Assembly: GCF_026262505.1 (NCBI RefSeq)
Contig: NC_067206.1
Location: 19,365,319 to 19,429,318, forward strand
Length of the DNA: 64,000 bases
From: Trichomonas vaginalis G3
Taxonomy: Eukaryota; Parabasalia; Trichomonadida; Trichomonadidae
Direction of reading: 5' to 3'
Shown: positions 39,680-48,261 of the stretch, one piece after another
How the letters are laid out: every line of letters starts with the position of its first letter
Numbering within the stretch: position 1 is the stretch's first letter
Program-made: the position numbers and the translations under genes
Notes under the pieces: model-generated
What the model was told of the DNA's origin: nothing
The model's database searches: none
What the model saw: the letters and a program-made list of their open reading frames with translations, nothing else

Positions 39680-41777
39680 TTGCAAAGATATGGTTGGAGA
39701 GTTTCGAAGAATTTTAAATATAGGAAGGGAAGACCCATAAAAGTCTATGACAAATTGTCTGGTCTTCGCTACGAAATGGATTTGGAAACAGCACGTGCCA
39801 ATTATCCAAACAGACTAGAGAGGTTAGAAGAAGAACGTCTTATGGACATGCCTTTCGATGTTAGTGAACCTCAAGTTGAAGGACACGACGGCTTTGCCAG
39901 ATTCTACTGGAAACATGACGAACAATTGCATCCTTTGAGAAGGAAAAAAGGTAGTGCAGAGGATGGTCATGCTCCCATGGAAAGAACAAGATATGCATAT
40001 GAAAAGTATCGTGAAGTTAGAAGTCAAATTACATCTGGTCGAACCTTTACAGTAAACTTTGACGAAGGAAAGAACAAAGAAGGCTTCATGGGTGTACTTG
40101 CTGCAATTCAAGACGGAAATAAGAAAGGACACAATCTCAGATTGACCATAACAGATTTGGATGGTCACATTTACTATGCACATGGCAATGAACAAACAGC
40201 CGCAAAACTTCTTGACGCTTTCAAGACTACAAAGAGAGAACAAATGGTTGACTCCGACTCAGACATTTTGAATGCAATTGAAGGAATTGCAAGTGTCAAG
40301 TTCGAATGGTACCAACCTAACCCTCAAGCAGTCAGACAACATGCTGGATACTTCCCGTTCATAAATAAGTCTGACATTGACTTGACAAGGTATGGAATTT
40401 ACAATTCAATTGAAACAATTGTCAATGAACCTTGTATTCTTACATGTCTCAGGAACTCTGGTCTTGTTACAGATGAGAAGATGAAGTATCTTGAGTCATG
40501 TGTGAAGACAAGGTACATTCTCAGAGGTCAATTGGCAAAAATTGCACCGTTGGCAAATGTCAATATCCGAGTCAACATACCTACAGCTAAAGGTTCTTCA
40601 CATGACGACTATGTTGTTGAGTTCAATTTACCATGGTTGAAGATTGTAATTGTCCACAACCACTTCATGTTGAACGAAAGTCTTACAAACCCATTGTTCG
40701 GAAAAGGCAAGTGCAACATTGTCAGAGCTGTAAACATTCTTTTCGAGAAAGGTTTGTTGGAACCAATTCCAGATGACAAGCTGACAGAAACTTTTGTACC
40801 AAAAGACGAAACAAACTTTTCACTGTTAGCAAGACCAAAAGTTGTTCCAGACAAAGTTCTAGTACAAAAGAAGTACACAATTCCACAAGGAGTTGGATTG
40901 TTCGGATACCAACCTGAACCAGAAGAACTTCCAATGAGGTTGCAAGAACTTCAAGATGCTATAAAAAACTTCCATTGAGACATCCAATTGACGTCAAATT
41001 GTATTGGAGAGCATCTGAGTTAGGTCAGAAGGTTTTATATGAAACAGGTTGCTTCGACGATGTTTATGAGATAACAGGAGAAGTTTCTCAGAAGATAAGA
41101 GACTCACTTGAATTTCCACAAACTGGACCAATTGGTTGCGACAAGTTCGACTCAAACGAAAAGATATACTATGTCGACCTTAACGCTGCGTACATGAGGT
41201 TTGTCCAATATATTCCGACTGGAATTCCAAACGAAGATGGTGAGTTCCCGGGAAGGAACTATACAGTTGGAAAAGTCATACAACAACTGTATGATATTAG
41301 GAAAGCTTCAAACCCCAAACTTGCAATGACACTCAAATTGCTTATGAATTCGACATGGGGATATTCCATTAAGAAACCTCAAGAGATGAAGAGTAAACAT
41401 TATGAGAAGGTCGACAACTTTGTTGAAAGGTTTTCTCCTTTTGTTTTGAAGTACGAATTCACTCAAGGTCAAAGTGGCTTAGTAACCACATTAAAACCTA
41501 TTGTCGAACATTGGTCTTACCCTCAGTTCGCAAAGGCAGTCCTTGACAACTACAACAAATTCTTCTCCGAAGTCAAATCAAAGTGAAGGTTTACTATGAG
41601 AACATTGACGCACTCATGACGAACGAAGAAGGATACAACAAACTCATTGAAATGGGTTTAGTCGGTGAGAAGATGGGTCAATTCAAATTGGACAAAATTT
41701 TCACCGAAGTTCATGTCCTCTCCAAGCGTAAGTACTGGGGCATACTTGAAGACGGCACAGAAATAAACATTGCATGA
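39680..41777 (+). pseudogene. Protein-primed-type family B DNA polymerase, element 2
   Basis: The N-terminal part (from RYGWRVSKNFKYRKGRPIKV) is the long Maverick-specific region. Polymerase motifs are seen in order: motif A YYVDLNAAYMRFVQYIP, motif B KLAMTLKLLMNSTWGY, and a motif C region YYENIDALMT followed by a thumb-like FTEVHVLSKRKYW. This enzyme would copy the element with a protein primer. The gene is broken in a small number of places and shorter than usual for the family. The region 39602-39679 holds only an A/T run and a short leader. Confidence 0.8.
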
Positions 41778-41804
41778 AATAAAAAATTTTTATTCGAATT
41801 TGAA

Positions 41805-42050
41805 TTAAAATGTGGGAATTCTTGGGAACGGGAAAGGCTTATTTACTTGAGGAACAGGTAAAGGTGGTGGAGGTGGAGGTGGTGGCAACCAGTCCATTTT
41901 ATATTCCTTCCTAGCTAATTTCCGTTTAATTTCATGGTCGCCCTCGGAGTCTTTGAATCGGACAGGTCGAGTTACACCATTCTTGGTCTCAAACTCATAT
42001 ATAACCTGTTTGTCTGTATTTTCGTCGACTATGGCACGAGACACGAACAT
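41805..42050 (-). CDS. Small protein with poly-Pro C-terminus, 81 aa, element 2
   Basis: Reads MFVSRAIVDENTDKQVIYEF and ends in a run of eight Pro followed by LPVPQVNKPFPFPRIPTF. The start is the ATG at 42050, which overlaps the start of the plus-strand gene at 42031 by 20 bases. An ACACTTTTTGTC initiator-like site lies just upstream on this strand. Late-domain-like or scaffold-binding use of the Pro run is speculation. Confidence 0.45.
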   Translation of the reverse strand: MFVSRAIVDENTDKQVIYEFETKNGVTRPVRFKDSEGDHEIKRKLARKEYKMDWLPPPPPPPPLPVPQVNKPFPFPRIPTF

Positions 42051-42345
42051 TGACCAAACGGACAAAAAGTGTCATTTCGGATGGTCAATGCAGCCAATCG
42101 CATTCGAGCACTTCGAAGAAGCCTTACGTTCCAAGGGAGAGGGTGTCTGGTGCAAGGCAGAGGTCATGAAACTCTACGAGCAGTACATCCTCAATGCCTG
42201 GGAGGACAAATCGTCCTTGGATTGGCAATTCTACCAACTCCTCTGGGACGACCTCCTACGCAACTGGGATAACGAAAGAGTCCAATTCAAAGGTCGGGAA
42301 CTAATTTTGCAAATTGCCCTTAATTTAACATACTTATCCAAATAA
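42031..42345 (+). CDS. Small helical protein, 104 aa, element 2
   Basis: Reads MARDTNIDQTDKKCHFGWSM with a helical, Trp-rich rest (KLYEQYILNAWEDKSSLDWQ; LLWDDLLRNWDNERVQF). The start is the ATG at 42031. An open frame further upstream lacks a good ATG. The G/C content is higher than in the capsid end of the element. Family unknown. Confidence 0.5.
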   Translation: MARDTNIDQTDKKCHFGWSMQPIAFEHFEEALRSKGEGVWCKAEVMKLYEQYILNAWEDKSSLDWQFYQLLWDDLLRNWDNERVQFKGRELILQIALNLTYLSK

Positions 42346-42394
42346 ACGCCTAAATTTACTTGGGGTTTCCCCCTAAAATAAAATTTTTTTACTC

Positions 42395-43069
42395 TTAGAA
42401 CCACTCGAGGTTCTCCTTACGGTTGTTGAGCTTGTCACCGTCAATGTGTCTGACCTTCGTCTTCTTGCCTGGATTTGGAACCCATTGAATTGCGACAAGC
42501 TTGCCCATGGAGATTGAACCGCGATTCCGAAGGTTAAGGTTCAAGTGTCCCAAGTTGTTGAGGACTGGGGTAAGAACCTTGCCTGTCTCCTTGTTGCGGA
42601 TTTGGTATGGGTAGGGTTGGGAAATTTCGTAACCGTCATCGGCAACAAGGGTTGCCCATGTAGCGGCTTCAGGAACTTCTTCTTCTTCCTCTTCTTCCTC
42701 GACAACTCCTTCTTCAATTTGGTACTCACGAAGTACGGTGTTGCATGTTCTGTCCTTTCCGAGTACCTTCCAGATGGCGTCTATCTCTTCGAAGAAACGG
42801 TAGATGAGTCGGGCAAGGTTTTGGTTCTCTATGTTGTATTGGCGCAAGGTTTCCGCGAAATCGTTCAGGACTTTCTTATTGGAAGCTTGGTTCGTGAGGA
42901 CATCGACTTTGAGATTGGTTATCTCTTCCATAAGACTACTTTGGAGAGTCTGAATGGTGTTTGACAGATGAGCGTTCAATTGGGCAATTTGAATTTGAAC
43001 TGGGCGCTTGTCTGTCAACCTTGAAAGGACATCTGCCATTGAGTTTGGCTTCGGTGCTTGTTCGGACAT
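42395..43069 (-). CDS. Coiled-coil protein with NUMOD4/HNH-type C-terminus, 224 aa, element 2
   Basis: Residues about 20-135 are helical and coiled-coil-like, then a run of Glu (VVEEEEEEEEVPE). Residues about 145-224 match the NUMOD4-HNH type: DGYEISQPYPYQIRNKETGK, GHLNLNL, and VRHIDGDKLNNRKENLEWF, which carries the His-Asp-Asn-Asn-Leu pattern of HNH_3 homing-type nucleases. It may be a nuclease or a domesticated DNA-binding relative. TCATTTTTTCG directly before the ATG is a good trichomonad initiator. Confidence 0.7.
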   Translation of the reverse strand: MSEQAPKPNSMADVLSRLTDKRPVQIQIAQLNAHLSNTIQTLQSSLMEEITNLKVDVLTNQASNKKVLNDFAETLRQYNIENQNLARLIYRFFEEIDAIWKVLGKDRTCNTVLREYQIEEGVVEEEEEEEEVPEAATWATLVADDGYEISQPYPYQIRNKETGKVLTPVLNNLGHLNLNLRNRGSISMGKLVAIQWVPNPGKKTKVRHIDGDKLNNRKENLEWF

Positions 43070-43101
43070 CGAAAAAATGAAGTGGTTTGAGAATGGCGGT
43101 T

Positions 43102-43686
43102 TTACTTCAAAAAGCTTGTTATGACAGTTATGTCATACAACAAGTTTAAAATAATATCTTGTTCTTCTTCTGAACGTTTGTTGTCTCTTCCGATAAAAGT
43201 TTGGAACATGAGAACCAAAAAACGTTTTTTGAGATTGTGGAAGAGTTCAGGCAAACGTTCATATTCCGGATATGTTGGGAGCAGTTCGAAACATCTGAGC
43301 TGACTTTCGGACAAAATTGGGACAATGTCAACAAATTCATCTTTGGTCGGACTGCTTGAAGGTAAGTCCCTTACATGTAAGTAGCTCTGGTAAAGTCTTC
43401 TCATTTCTGCTAACTTTTGGAGTATAGCTTCGTAGTTTAGAAGTTTTAATTTTAAATGTCTTATTCCACTCTTGACATCTAAACGGTAACTATCCATGAG
43501 GTCAAGAGTAGCTTTGGTAGCTTTAAGTGGAGCTATCTGTTCCTTGACTCCTGCAATTTTGGTTGCAATTGTGATTTGAGCTCCTTCAAGTTCGCCGTCT
43601 ATGTCGTTCTCAACGTCTTCAACTATGGCTTGAAACTCTTCATCGGTCCATTGAGATTGGTGTGGGACGAATTTAACTTGCTTCAT
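43102..43686 (-). CDS. Hypothetical helical protein, 194 aa, element 2
   Basis: Starts MKQVKFVPHQSQWTDEEFQA and is helical through most of its length, with Glu/Leu/Arg-rich coiled-coil segments. An initiator-like TCATTTTTTGA precedes the ATG directly. It forms a run with the genes at 42395 and 43729, all on this strand and 30-45 bases apart. Family unknown. Confidence 0.55.
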   Translation of the reverse strand: MKQVKFVPHQSQWTDEEFQAIVEDVENDIDGELEGAQITIATKIAGVKEQIAPLKATKATLDLMDSYRLDVKSGIRHLKLKLLNYEAILQKLAEMRRLYQSYLHVRDLPSSSPTKDEFVDIVPILSESQLRCFELLPTYPEYERLPELFHNLKKRFLVLMFQTFIGRDNKRSEEEQDIILNLLYDITVITSFLK

Positions 43687-43728
43687 TCAAAAAATGAAAA
43701 AAAATGTTTTTACTCTAAACGTTAAGGT

Positions 43729-44094
43729 TTACTGAACTGGTTGGATGTCGCCTTCACAGGTTATGTAGAACGGCTGACCCGAGAAGTGAAGGAGACCCTT
43801 GAGAATTTGGCTCATTCTTGGGAAAGGGTTCTCCTTGTTTGGAAGTAGTATCCAAGGACGCTTGGCAAAGAACTTGAGAAGAGCTTCTTTCTTTGCTTGC
43901 TTTATGCCATCGTAGGCTGTCCCGTCTGGTATTTGAATTGGAATTCCAGTCGAAGTCTCGAGATTCAAGGCAGCCCTTCCCGTTATCCAACCGTTAACAA
44001 GCTTGCCTTTTACATTCTGCCTGAGGAAGTCTTTAACAAGCTCGTTAATTTCAATTAGGTAAATTGCCTCGTCGGTAGGTTCGACCTCGACCAT
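43729..44094 (-). CDS. Hypothetical protein, 121 aa, element 2
   Basis: Reads MVEVEPTDEAIYLIEINELV, then helical and basic (VKGKLVNGWITGRAALNL; GIKQAKKEALLKFFAKRPW). Its ATG directly abuts the 21-base repeat array, which therefore lies in its promoter. Family unknown. Confidence 0.5.
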   Translation of the reverse strand: MVEVEPTDEAIYLIEINELVKDFLRQNVKGKLVNGWITGRAALNLETSTGIPIQIPDGTAYDGIKQAKKEALLKFFAKRPWILLPNKENPFPRMSQILKGLLHFSGQPFYITCEGDIQPVQ

Positions 44095-44099
44095 TGCTA

Positions 44100-44340
44100 C
44101 TGTCAGAAAAAGTACTGCTACTGTCAGAAAAAGTACTGCTACTGTCAGAAAAAGTACTGCTACTGTCAGTAGAAGTACTTCTACTGTCAGTAAAAGTACT
44201 TCTACCGTCAGTAAAAAGGAAAATTTGAGAGGGTTTTCGACGATAAAGTACTTCTACTGTCAGTAAAAGTACTTCTACTGTCAGAAAAAGTACTTCTACT
44301 GTCAGTAAAAGTACTTCTACTGTCAGTAGAAGTACTGCTA
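44100..44340. repeat. 21-base tandem repeats in a divergent promoter, element 2
   Basis: Ten copies of a 21-base unit with ACTGTCAG core and AGTACT junctions: six at 44102-44207 and four at 44259-44322 (positions of GTCAG), all spaced by exactly 21 bases, split by a 52-base step. Many units contain the palindrome AGTACTTCTAC/GTAGAAGTACT. They fill the space between the gene starting at 44094 (minus) and the one at 44389 (plus). A spacing of two helical turns puts every copy on one face of the helix, as expected for repeated protein binding. Confidence 0.85.
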
Positions 44341-44388
44341 GTAGCAGAGATTTTTATCGTTGTGGTCCGACGGTTAAGCCACAAACGA

Positions 44389-44961
44389 ATGTCCGACGTC
44401 CCACCAACCGAGTCCATTCCCAAACCAGAAGAACCGAAAGCACCAGCCCCTGCACCTCAGTTCCAGCAAGTCCCTCCACCAAATTACTACCAATTTCCAC
44501 CTCAAGGTTACTACCTACCACAAGGCTTCCCGAACTACCCTCCTCAGCCTATGCCTTACTTCCCCAACCCTTGGATGTTCCAGCAAGCTCCACCCCAACA
44601 ATTCCAATCTCAATCCAAATCGAAGAGAGACCAAGAGTTCGAAGAAGGTCTGAACCGTTTACGCAAAGATTATGCCACAGCCCCTATGGAAGACGACAGG
44701 CTTTCACTCTCTTCCCTCAAATCGACCAATTCGACTCGTACCACAGATTCGGTTCGTGACCGTGAAGACTACCTCAAGCAGTCTGAGAGACTCTTCATCC
44801 TACAATCATTTACAGTTGGAGCTCTCAAGAACATGCGCAATTACGAAGGTCAGACACCAGCTGGAGACCGCAAAACAGACGTACTCGCAAGAGCCGTCCA
44901 ACTGGTCAAGACAAAGACTGAGATAGTCGACTTCATTCTTGCAGCTTGCCCATACAAGTAA
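44389..44961 (+). CDS. Pro/Tyr/Gln-rich protein with helical C-terminus, 190 aa, element 2
   Basis: Reads MSDVPPTESIPKPEEPKAPA; residues about 25-75 are Pro/Tyr/Phe/Gln-rich (YYQFPPQGYYLPQGFPNYPP), then Ser-rich, then a helical end (RDREDYLKQSERLFILQSFT onward) ending ILAACPYK. The low-complexity part would suit a scaffold or condensate-forming protein. The start at 44389 is the ATG nearest the predicted leader. Family unknown. Confidence 0.55.
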   Translation: MSDVPPTESIPKPEEPKAPAPAPQFQQVPPPNYYQFPPQGYYLPQGFPNYPPQPMPYFPNPWMFQQAPPQQFQSQSKSKRDQEFEEGLNRLRKDYATAPMEDDRLSLSSLKSTNSTRTTDSVRDREDYLKQSERLFILQSFTVGALKNMRNYEGQTPAGDRKTDVLARAVQLVKTKTEIVDFILAACPYK

Positions 44962-44989
44962 AAAAATAAACAATTACGAGTTAAACTTT

Positions 44990-45190
44990 TTATTCTTTCT
45001 TTTCTGAGTTGTTTAGAGCTGGTTTCTCTTGTAGGAACCTTTCGTACTCTTCCATGGTCATGTAATTGCGAATTTGGTACGCAATTCCAGGTTCGTTGTT
45101 TTTGAACCTTACGTATGTAACGCTTCCATCCTCCTCAGGGAAGTAAGCTGCTAACATCTGACCAAGTTTTCTCGGTGACTCGGAGCTCAT
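44990..45190 (-). CDS. Small hypothetical protein, 66 aa, element 2
   Basis: MSSESPRKLGQMLAAYFPEE start, central VRFKNNEPGIAYQIRNYMTM, Lys/Glu end. An AAAGTGACATTTTT leader precedes the ATG. It is one of two similar-sized minus-strand genes in a row. Family unknown. Confidence 0.45.
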   Translation of the reverse strand: MSSESPRKLGQMLAAYFPEEDGSVTYVRFKNNEPGIAYQIRNYMTMEEYERFLQEKPALNNSEKKE

Positions 45191-45241
45191 AAAAATGTCA
45201 CTTTTTAAACGTTAAGTTTTTAGTCTTATTTTACCCTTTGT

Positions 45242-45436
45242 TTACCCTTTGTTTACCCTTTGTTTGTCAATGTAGTATTGGAGTGCAATTTCTCCAAATT
45301 CTCTGTGTCGGAGTTCTTCAGCATTTTCCAAGGTGTACCTGGAGAACTCAAAGAAGTTGTCAAGAAGATACTGCCATGCTGCTCTTCTGAGTTCGTCGGT
45401 ATTTTGGAAGTGTTGCACCTTCGAGTCTTCGGACAT
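45242..45436 (-). CDS. Small hypothetical protein, 64 aa, element 2
   Basis: MSEDSKVQHFQNTDELRRAA start, helical (WQYLLDNFFEFSRYTLENAE). GTGTCATTTTTTC lies directly before the ATG, a good trichomonad initiator. The 3' end runs into three copies of TTTACCCTTTG. Family unknown. Confidence 0.45.
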   Translation of the reverse strand: MSEDSKVQHFQNTDELRRAAWQYLLDNFFEFSRYTLENAEELRHREFGEIALQYYIDKQRVNKG

Positions 45437-45479
45437 GAAAAAATGACACTTTTTCTATTAAACCGTTTTGGCATTTCTC

Positions 45480-45659
45480 ATGAGTGAGTATAGTTCTGCC
45501 GAACCATTGGAAGAGAAGAAGTACCCTTGCTGGCAAAAGACAAAAATAGTTGCCTTAGTTGTCATTGCAATTGTACTCGTAATTGAATTCATTGTACTTC
45601 TCTTCACGTACATAAAACTCAGCAATGGTATTTGCTTTAAGAAGCTACCATCTTACTAA
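45480..45659 (+). CDS. Single-pass membrane protein, 59 aa, element 2
   Basis: MSEYSSAEPLEEKKYPCWQK, then one clear membrane segment (IVALVVIAIVLVIEFIVLLF, about residues 22-43), then YIKLSNGICFKKLPSY. A non-ATG extension upstream is ignored. Small membrane proteins occur in virion-forming elements, but I cannot assign a role. Confidence 0.5.
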   Translation: MSEYSSAEPLEEKKYPCWQKTKIVALVVIAIVLVIEFIVLLFTYIKLSNGICFKKLPSY

Positions 45660-45702
45660 GACTAAACACTTAGATTTTTCAAGCTTGACTTTTTACAATT
45701 TG

Positions 45703-46237
45703 AATTTTGTTGCTGAATTCAGTAAAAATAATGTTTAGGTGAAGAGGTGAGATCTCACCTGTTTTCTCACCTGTTTTCTCACCTGTTTTTTCACCCTCGT
45801 GAATTTTCATGAATTTTCCCGAAATAAAAAAATAAAGTTAGTTTTATTTTATTTATTCTTCATTTTTTTGTATAAAAGATATGATTTCAGGGATTTTTTT
45901 GACGAAGTGAACATTAACACTTCGTCAAAAAATAACAGTTATATAATGAAAAAGTGTCATTTTTTTGTATTTTTTTGTATAAAAGATATGATTTCAAGGA
46001 TTTTTTTGACGAAGTGTTAATGTTCACTTCGTCAAAAAATAACAGTTATCTAAGTAAAAAGTGTCATTTTTTTCATTTTTTTGTATTTGACGAAACTGTT
46101 TAGGATTTCAAATATACATCGTACAATTCATGTAAAACGCTTGTGAAAAAAACAGGTGAGAAAACGGGTGAAAAAACGGGTGAGATCTCACCACTTCACC
46201 TAAATTATATTTTTGCTGAATTCAGCAACAAAAATCA
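45703..46237. repeat. Structured non-coding module with outer inverted repeats, element 2
   Basis: Arms of about 90 bases (45703-45796 and 46141-46237) are inverted copies with differences. They contain TTGCTGAATTCAG, TTTAGGTGAAG, the palindrome GGTGAGATCTCACC and three TTCTCACCTG units. Between them lie two direct copies of a block of about 95 bases, each with a stem GACGAAGT/ACTTCGTC and a 10-base loop; the loop is GAACATTAAC in one and its exact complement GTTAATGTTC in the other. A 37-base direct repeat also brackets the wider region (45674-45710 and 46419-46455). No gene is seen in 45660-46424. Confidence 0.75.
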
Positions 46238-46424
46238 TGAATTTCCTCATATGCTTGCTTCCCTCGGAAAACCGAGGGAAGAGATTCCGTATGAAAACAG
46301 TGAAGAACAGCGAGTAAGTAAAAAAACGTAGTCGCCAAAACTCTATGAAAACAGTGAAGCACAGCGAGACAGACTTTTTTCGGGGTCGCCTTCAAACAAG
46401 CAGAGTAAATGAACTCTTTATTTT

Positions 46425-47300
46425 TCAAGCTTGACTTTTTACAATTTGAACTTTGTTTGCGTAGATATGAATTCTGAAAGAAGTATGAGGGTCTTGTATG
46501 ACTTTATACTTCTCCCATAGTTCATATCTGTCAAACTTACCTGCCATGGACTCTTTCATAAGTTCCATGAAATCGTCTTCGGACAATCCGGGGAAAAGTA
46601 TTATGTCAGTAAGTATTCTTTTAACATCCTTACTTAAACTCTTTGCTGTCTGTACACAAATGACAACTGAGATGTTAAAGTGTCTGAGCTTCTTAAGAAT
46701 TCGACACATATCTTGTTCTCTGTTCTTTAACAAAGGATGAGAAGCAAAGTCATCTAAGATAAGAAGACATCTATGAGGGTACGTTTTCCAATCGTAAGAT
46801 TGCAATTTCTTCGAAATGTATTCTATCTCTTTCTGTTTGTTTCTGAAGTGTTTCTTCTCTAATATTCTCTGCATTTCCTCATTAGGGTCTTTAAACTTAG
46901 AATTTATATACTCATTTATAGCATTATACTTCAAAACTCTTCTTTGGTACTTCTTTATCCAATCTAACAACTCAGTATCCTTTATACATACTAACTTAGA
47001 CTTCTTTATAATATCTTTGAACGAATTGACGGTTTGGTCAAATTGACCAGAAGTCGAACAAATTACTACTAACTCATAGAATGGGTTCTTCTCATCTAGT
47101 TCTTGTTGTTGTGCAGCCATTTTAAGATAAGTGAAAGTCTTACCCGACCCAGGTGGTGCAATTAGACCTGTTATACCATTCTGAGCAAATAAGAACTTGT
47201 CATGTATAGGCTTTATCTGAGCATTTTCTAACTTTCTCTTGTTCTTATTTAAAACATTCTCAAATTTCTTGTCAATGTCAGCAAACTTTTTTTCTAACAT
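46425..47300 (-). CDS. A32-like packaging ATPase, 291 aa, element 2
   Basis: Walker A is APPGSGKTFTYLK and Walker B is CLLILDDFASHPL, the pattern of the FtsK/HerA packaging ATPases of Polintons and large DNA viruses. It aligns in motif order and length with 4560-5447 of element 1. The ATG at 47300 (MLEKKFADIDKKFEN) is preferred, because a longer frame to 47402 would overlap the start of the plus-strand gene at 47337. The last 37 bases of the gene are duplicated at 45674-45710, beyond the structured module. Confidence 0.85.
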   Translation of the reverse strand: MLEKKFADIDKKFENVLNKNKRKLENAQIKPIHDKFLFAQNGITGLIAPPGSGKTFTYLKMAAQQQELDEKNPFYELVVICSTSGQFDQTVNSFKDIIKKSKLVCIKDTELLDWIKKYQRRVLKYNAINEYINSKFKDPNEEMQRILEKKHFRNKQKEIEYISKKLQSYDWKTYPHRCLLILDDFASHPLLKNREQDMCRILKKLRHFNISVVICVQTAKSLSKDVKRILTDIILFPGLSEDDFMELMKESMAGKFDRYELWEKYKVIQDPHTSFRIHIYANKVQIVKSQA

Positions 47301-47336
47301 ATTTTTAGAAAAATTAAAATTTTTATCTTTTAGAAA

Positions 47337-47789
47337 ATGTCTAGCGATTTCGCTATCTATATTCGAGACAAGCTTTTCGACAGCAAAACATCTGTCGACC
47401 ATAAAATCTTACATAGTGTAAACAAGAAAGGTGAATTTGTTCTAAAGTTCTGTTTCTGGGAATATGACAAGAACCATAAAACATTAAGCAGAGCAGTCTT
47501 AAAATTTGTCAATGACAGACTTGTTGACAGAGATGACGCCGATTGGAAAGATGAAGTCCAACAAAAGTTCTTAGAATGCAAAGAAGACACATGCGCTGTT
47601 CTTGAAGATGAAATAGAAAACAGAATAGATGAGCTATTAAAGGACAAAGAACTTTTACATAAATATGGTTGCGCCAAATTTGACATAACTCCACCAGAAA
47701 AGAAGAAGAGAGAAAAGAAAGAAAAGAAAGTAGAAGAAGAGAAGAAAGAACCAGAGCCAGTTCCAGAGAAGGTGAGATATGACATGTAA
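47337..47789 (+). CDS. Hypothetical acidic/basic protein, 150 aa, element 2
   Basis: MSSDFAIYIRDKLFDSKTSV start. The middle is helical (KFVNDRLVDRDDADWKDEVQ) and the C-terminus Lys/Glu-rich (KKKREKKEKKVEEEKKEPEP). It is divergent from the ATPase with 36 bases between ATGs. Family unknown. Confidence 0.5.
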   Translation: MSSDFAIYIRDKLFDSKTSVDHKILHSVNKKGEFVLKFCFWEYDKNHKTLSRAVLKFVNDRLVDRDDADWKDEVQQKFLECKEDTCAVLEDEIENRIDELLKDKELLHKYGCAKFDITPPEKKKREKKEKKVEEEKKEPEPVPEKVRYDM

Positions 47790-47805
47790 AAATAAAATTT
47801 TATTT

Positions 47806-48225
47806 TTAGAACATTTCTGGGTCAATGTCAATGTTCTCTTCCTCTTTAGGGGCAAACACTGGCTTAGACTCTAAAATCTTTTTACCCAATTTACCTTGAA
47901 CTTCTACAACTTTAGACTCATAATATTCATAGTCGTCTGCTTTCTTTGGTTCATAAGGTATAACAAGTTTGTATGCTTTGCCTTCTTTAAGGTTTGAGAA
48001 CCTTCTGTCAAAACTTTCTTTGACTGCTAACAAACCTTCTATGTCTAAGTCTTCAAATTTCGCACCATTTTTAGTCACAATAGCAAACTTAACTGGTTCG
48101 ATGTTCCAAACTTTGCTGAATGAAGACTTTTCAAAATGGTAGAAGTAAACATTCAAATATGTGAATGGGTCTAGTTCTTCTTTAAGTCCTGACATGTACT
48201 TATTTACTGAGATGAATTTTGCCAT
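47806..48225 (-). CDS. Hypothetical protein, 139 aa, element 2
   Basis: MAKFISVNKYMSGLKEELDP start, with beta-prone and charged stretches and an acidic end (EEENIDIDPEMF). The size and single-domain look would fit a single-strand DNA binding or replication accessory protein beside the helicase gene, but there is no motif to support it. Confidence 0.5.
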   Translation of the reverse strand: MAKFISVNKYMSGLKEELDPFTYLNVYFYHFEKSSFSKVWNIEPVKFAIVTKNGAKFEDLDIEGLLAVKESFDRRFSNLKEGKAYKLVIPYEPKKADDYEYYESKVVEVQGKLGKKILESKPVFAPKEEENIDIDPEMF

Positions 48226-48261
48226 CTTTTCTATCGGATAAAAAAATATTTTTTTTAAAAT

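Noticed and set aside
44208-44423. Frame with DSRSTFTDSRSTF repeats
   Set aside because: It is just the translation of the 21-base promoter repeats, whose length is a multiple of three.
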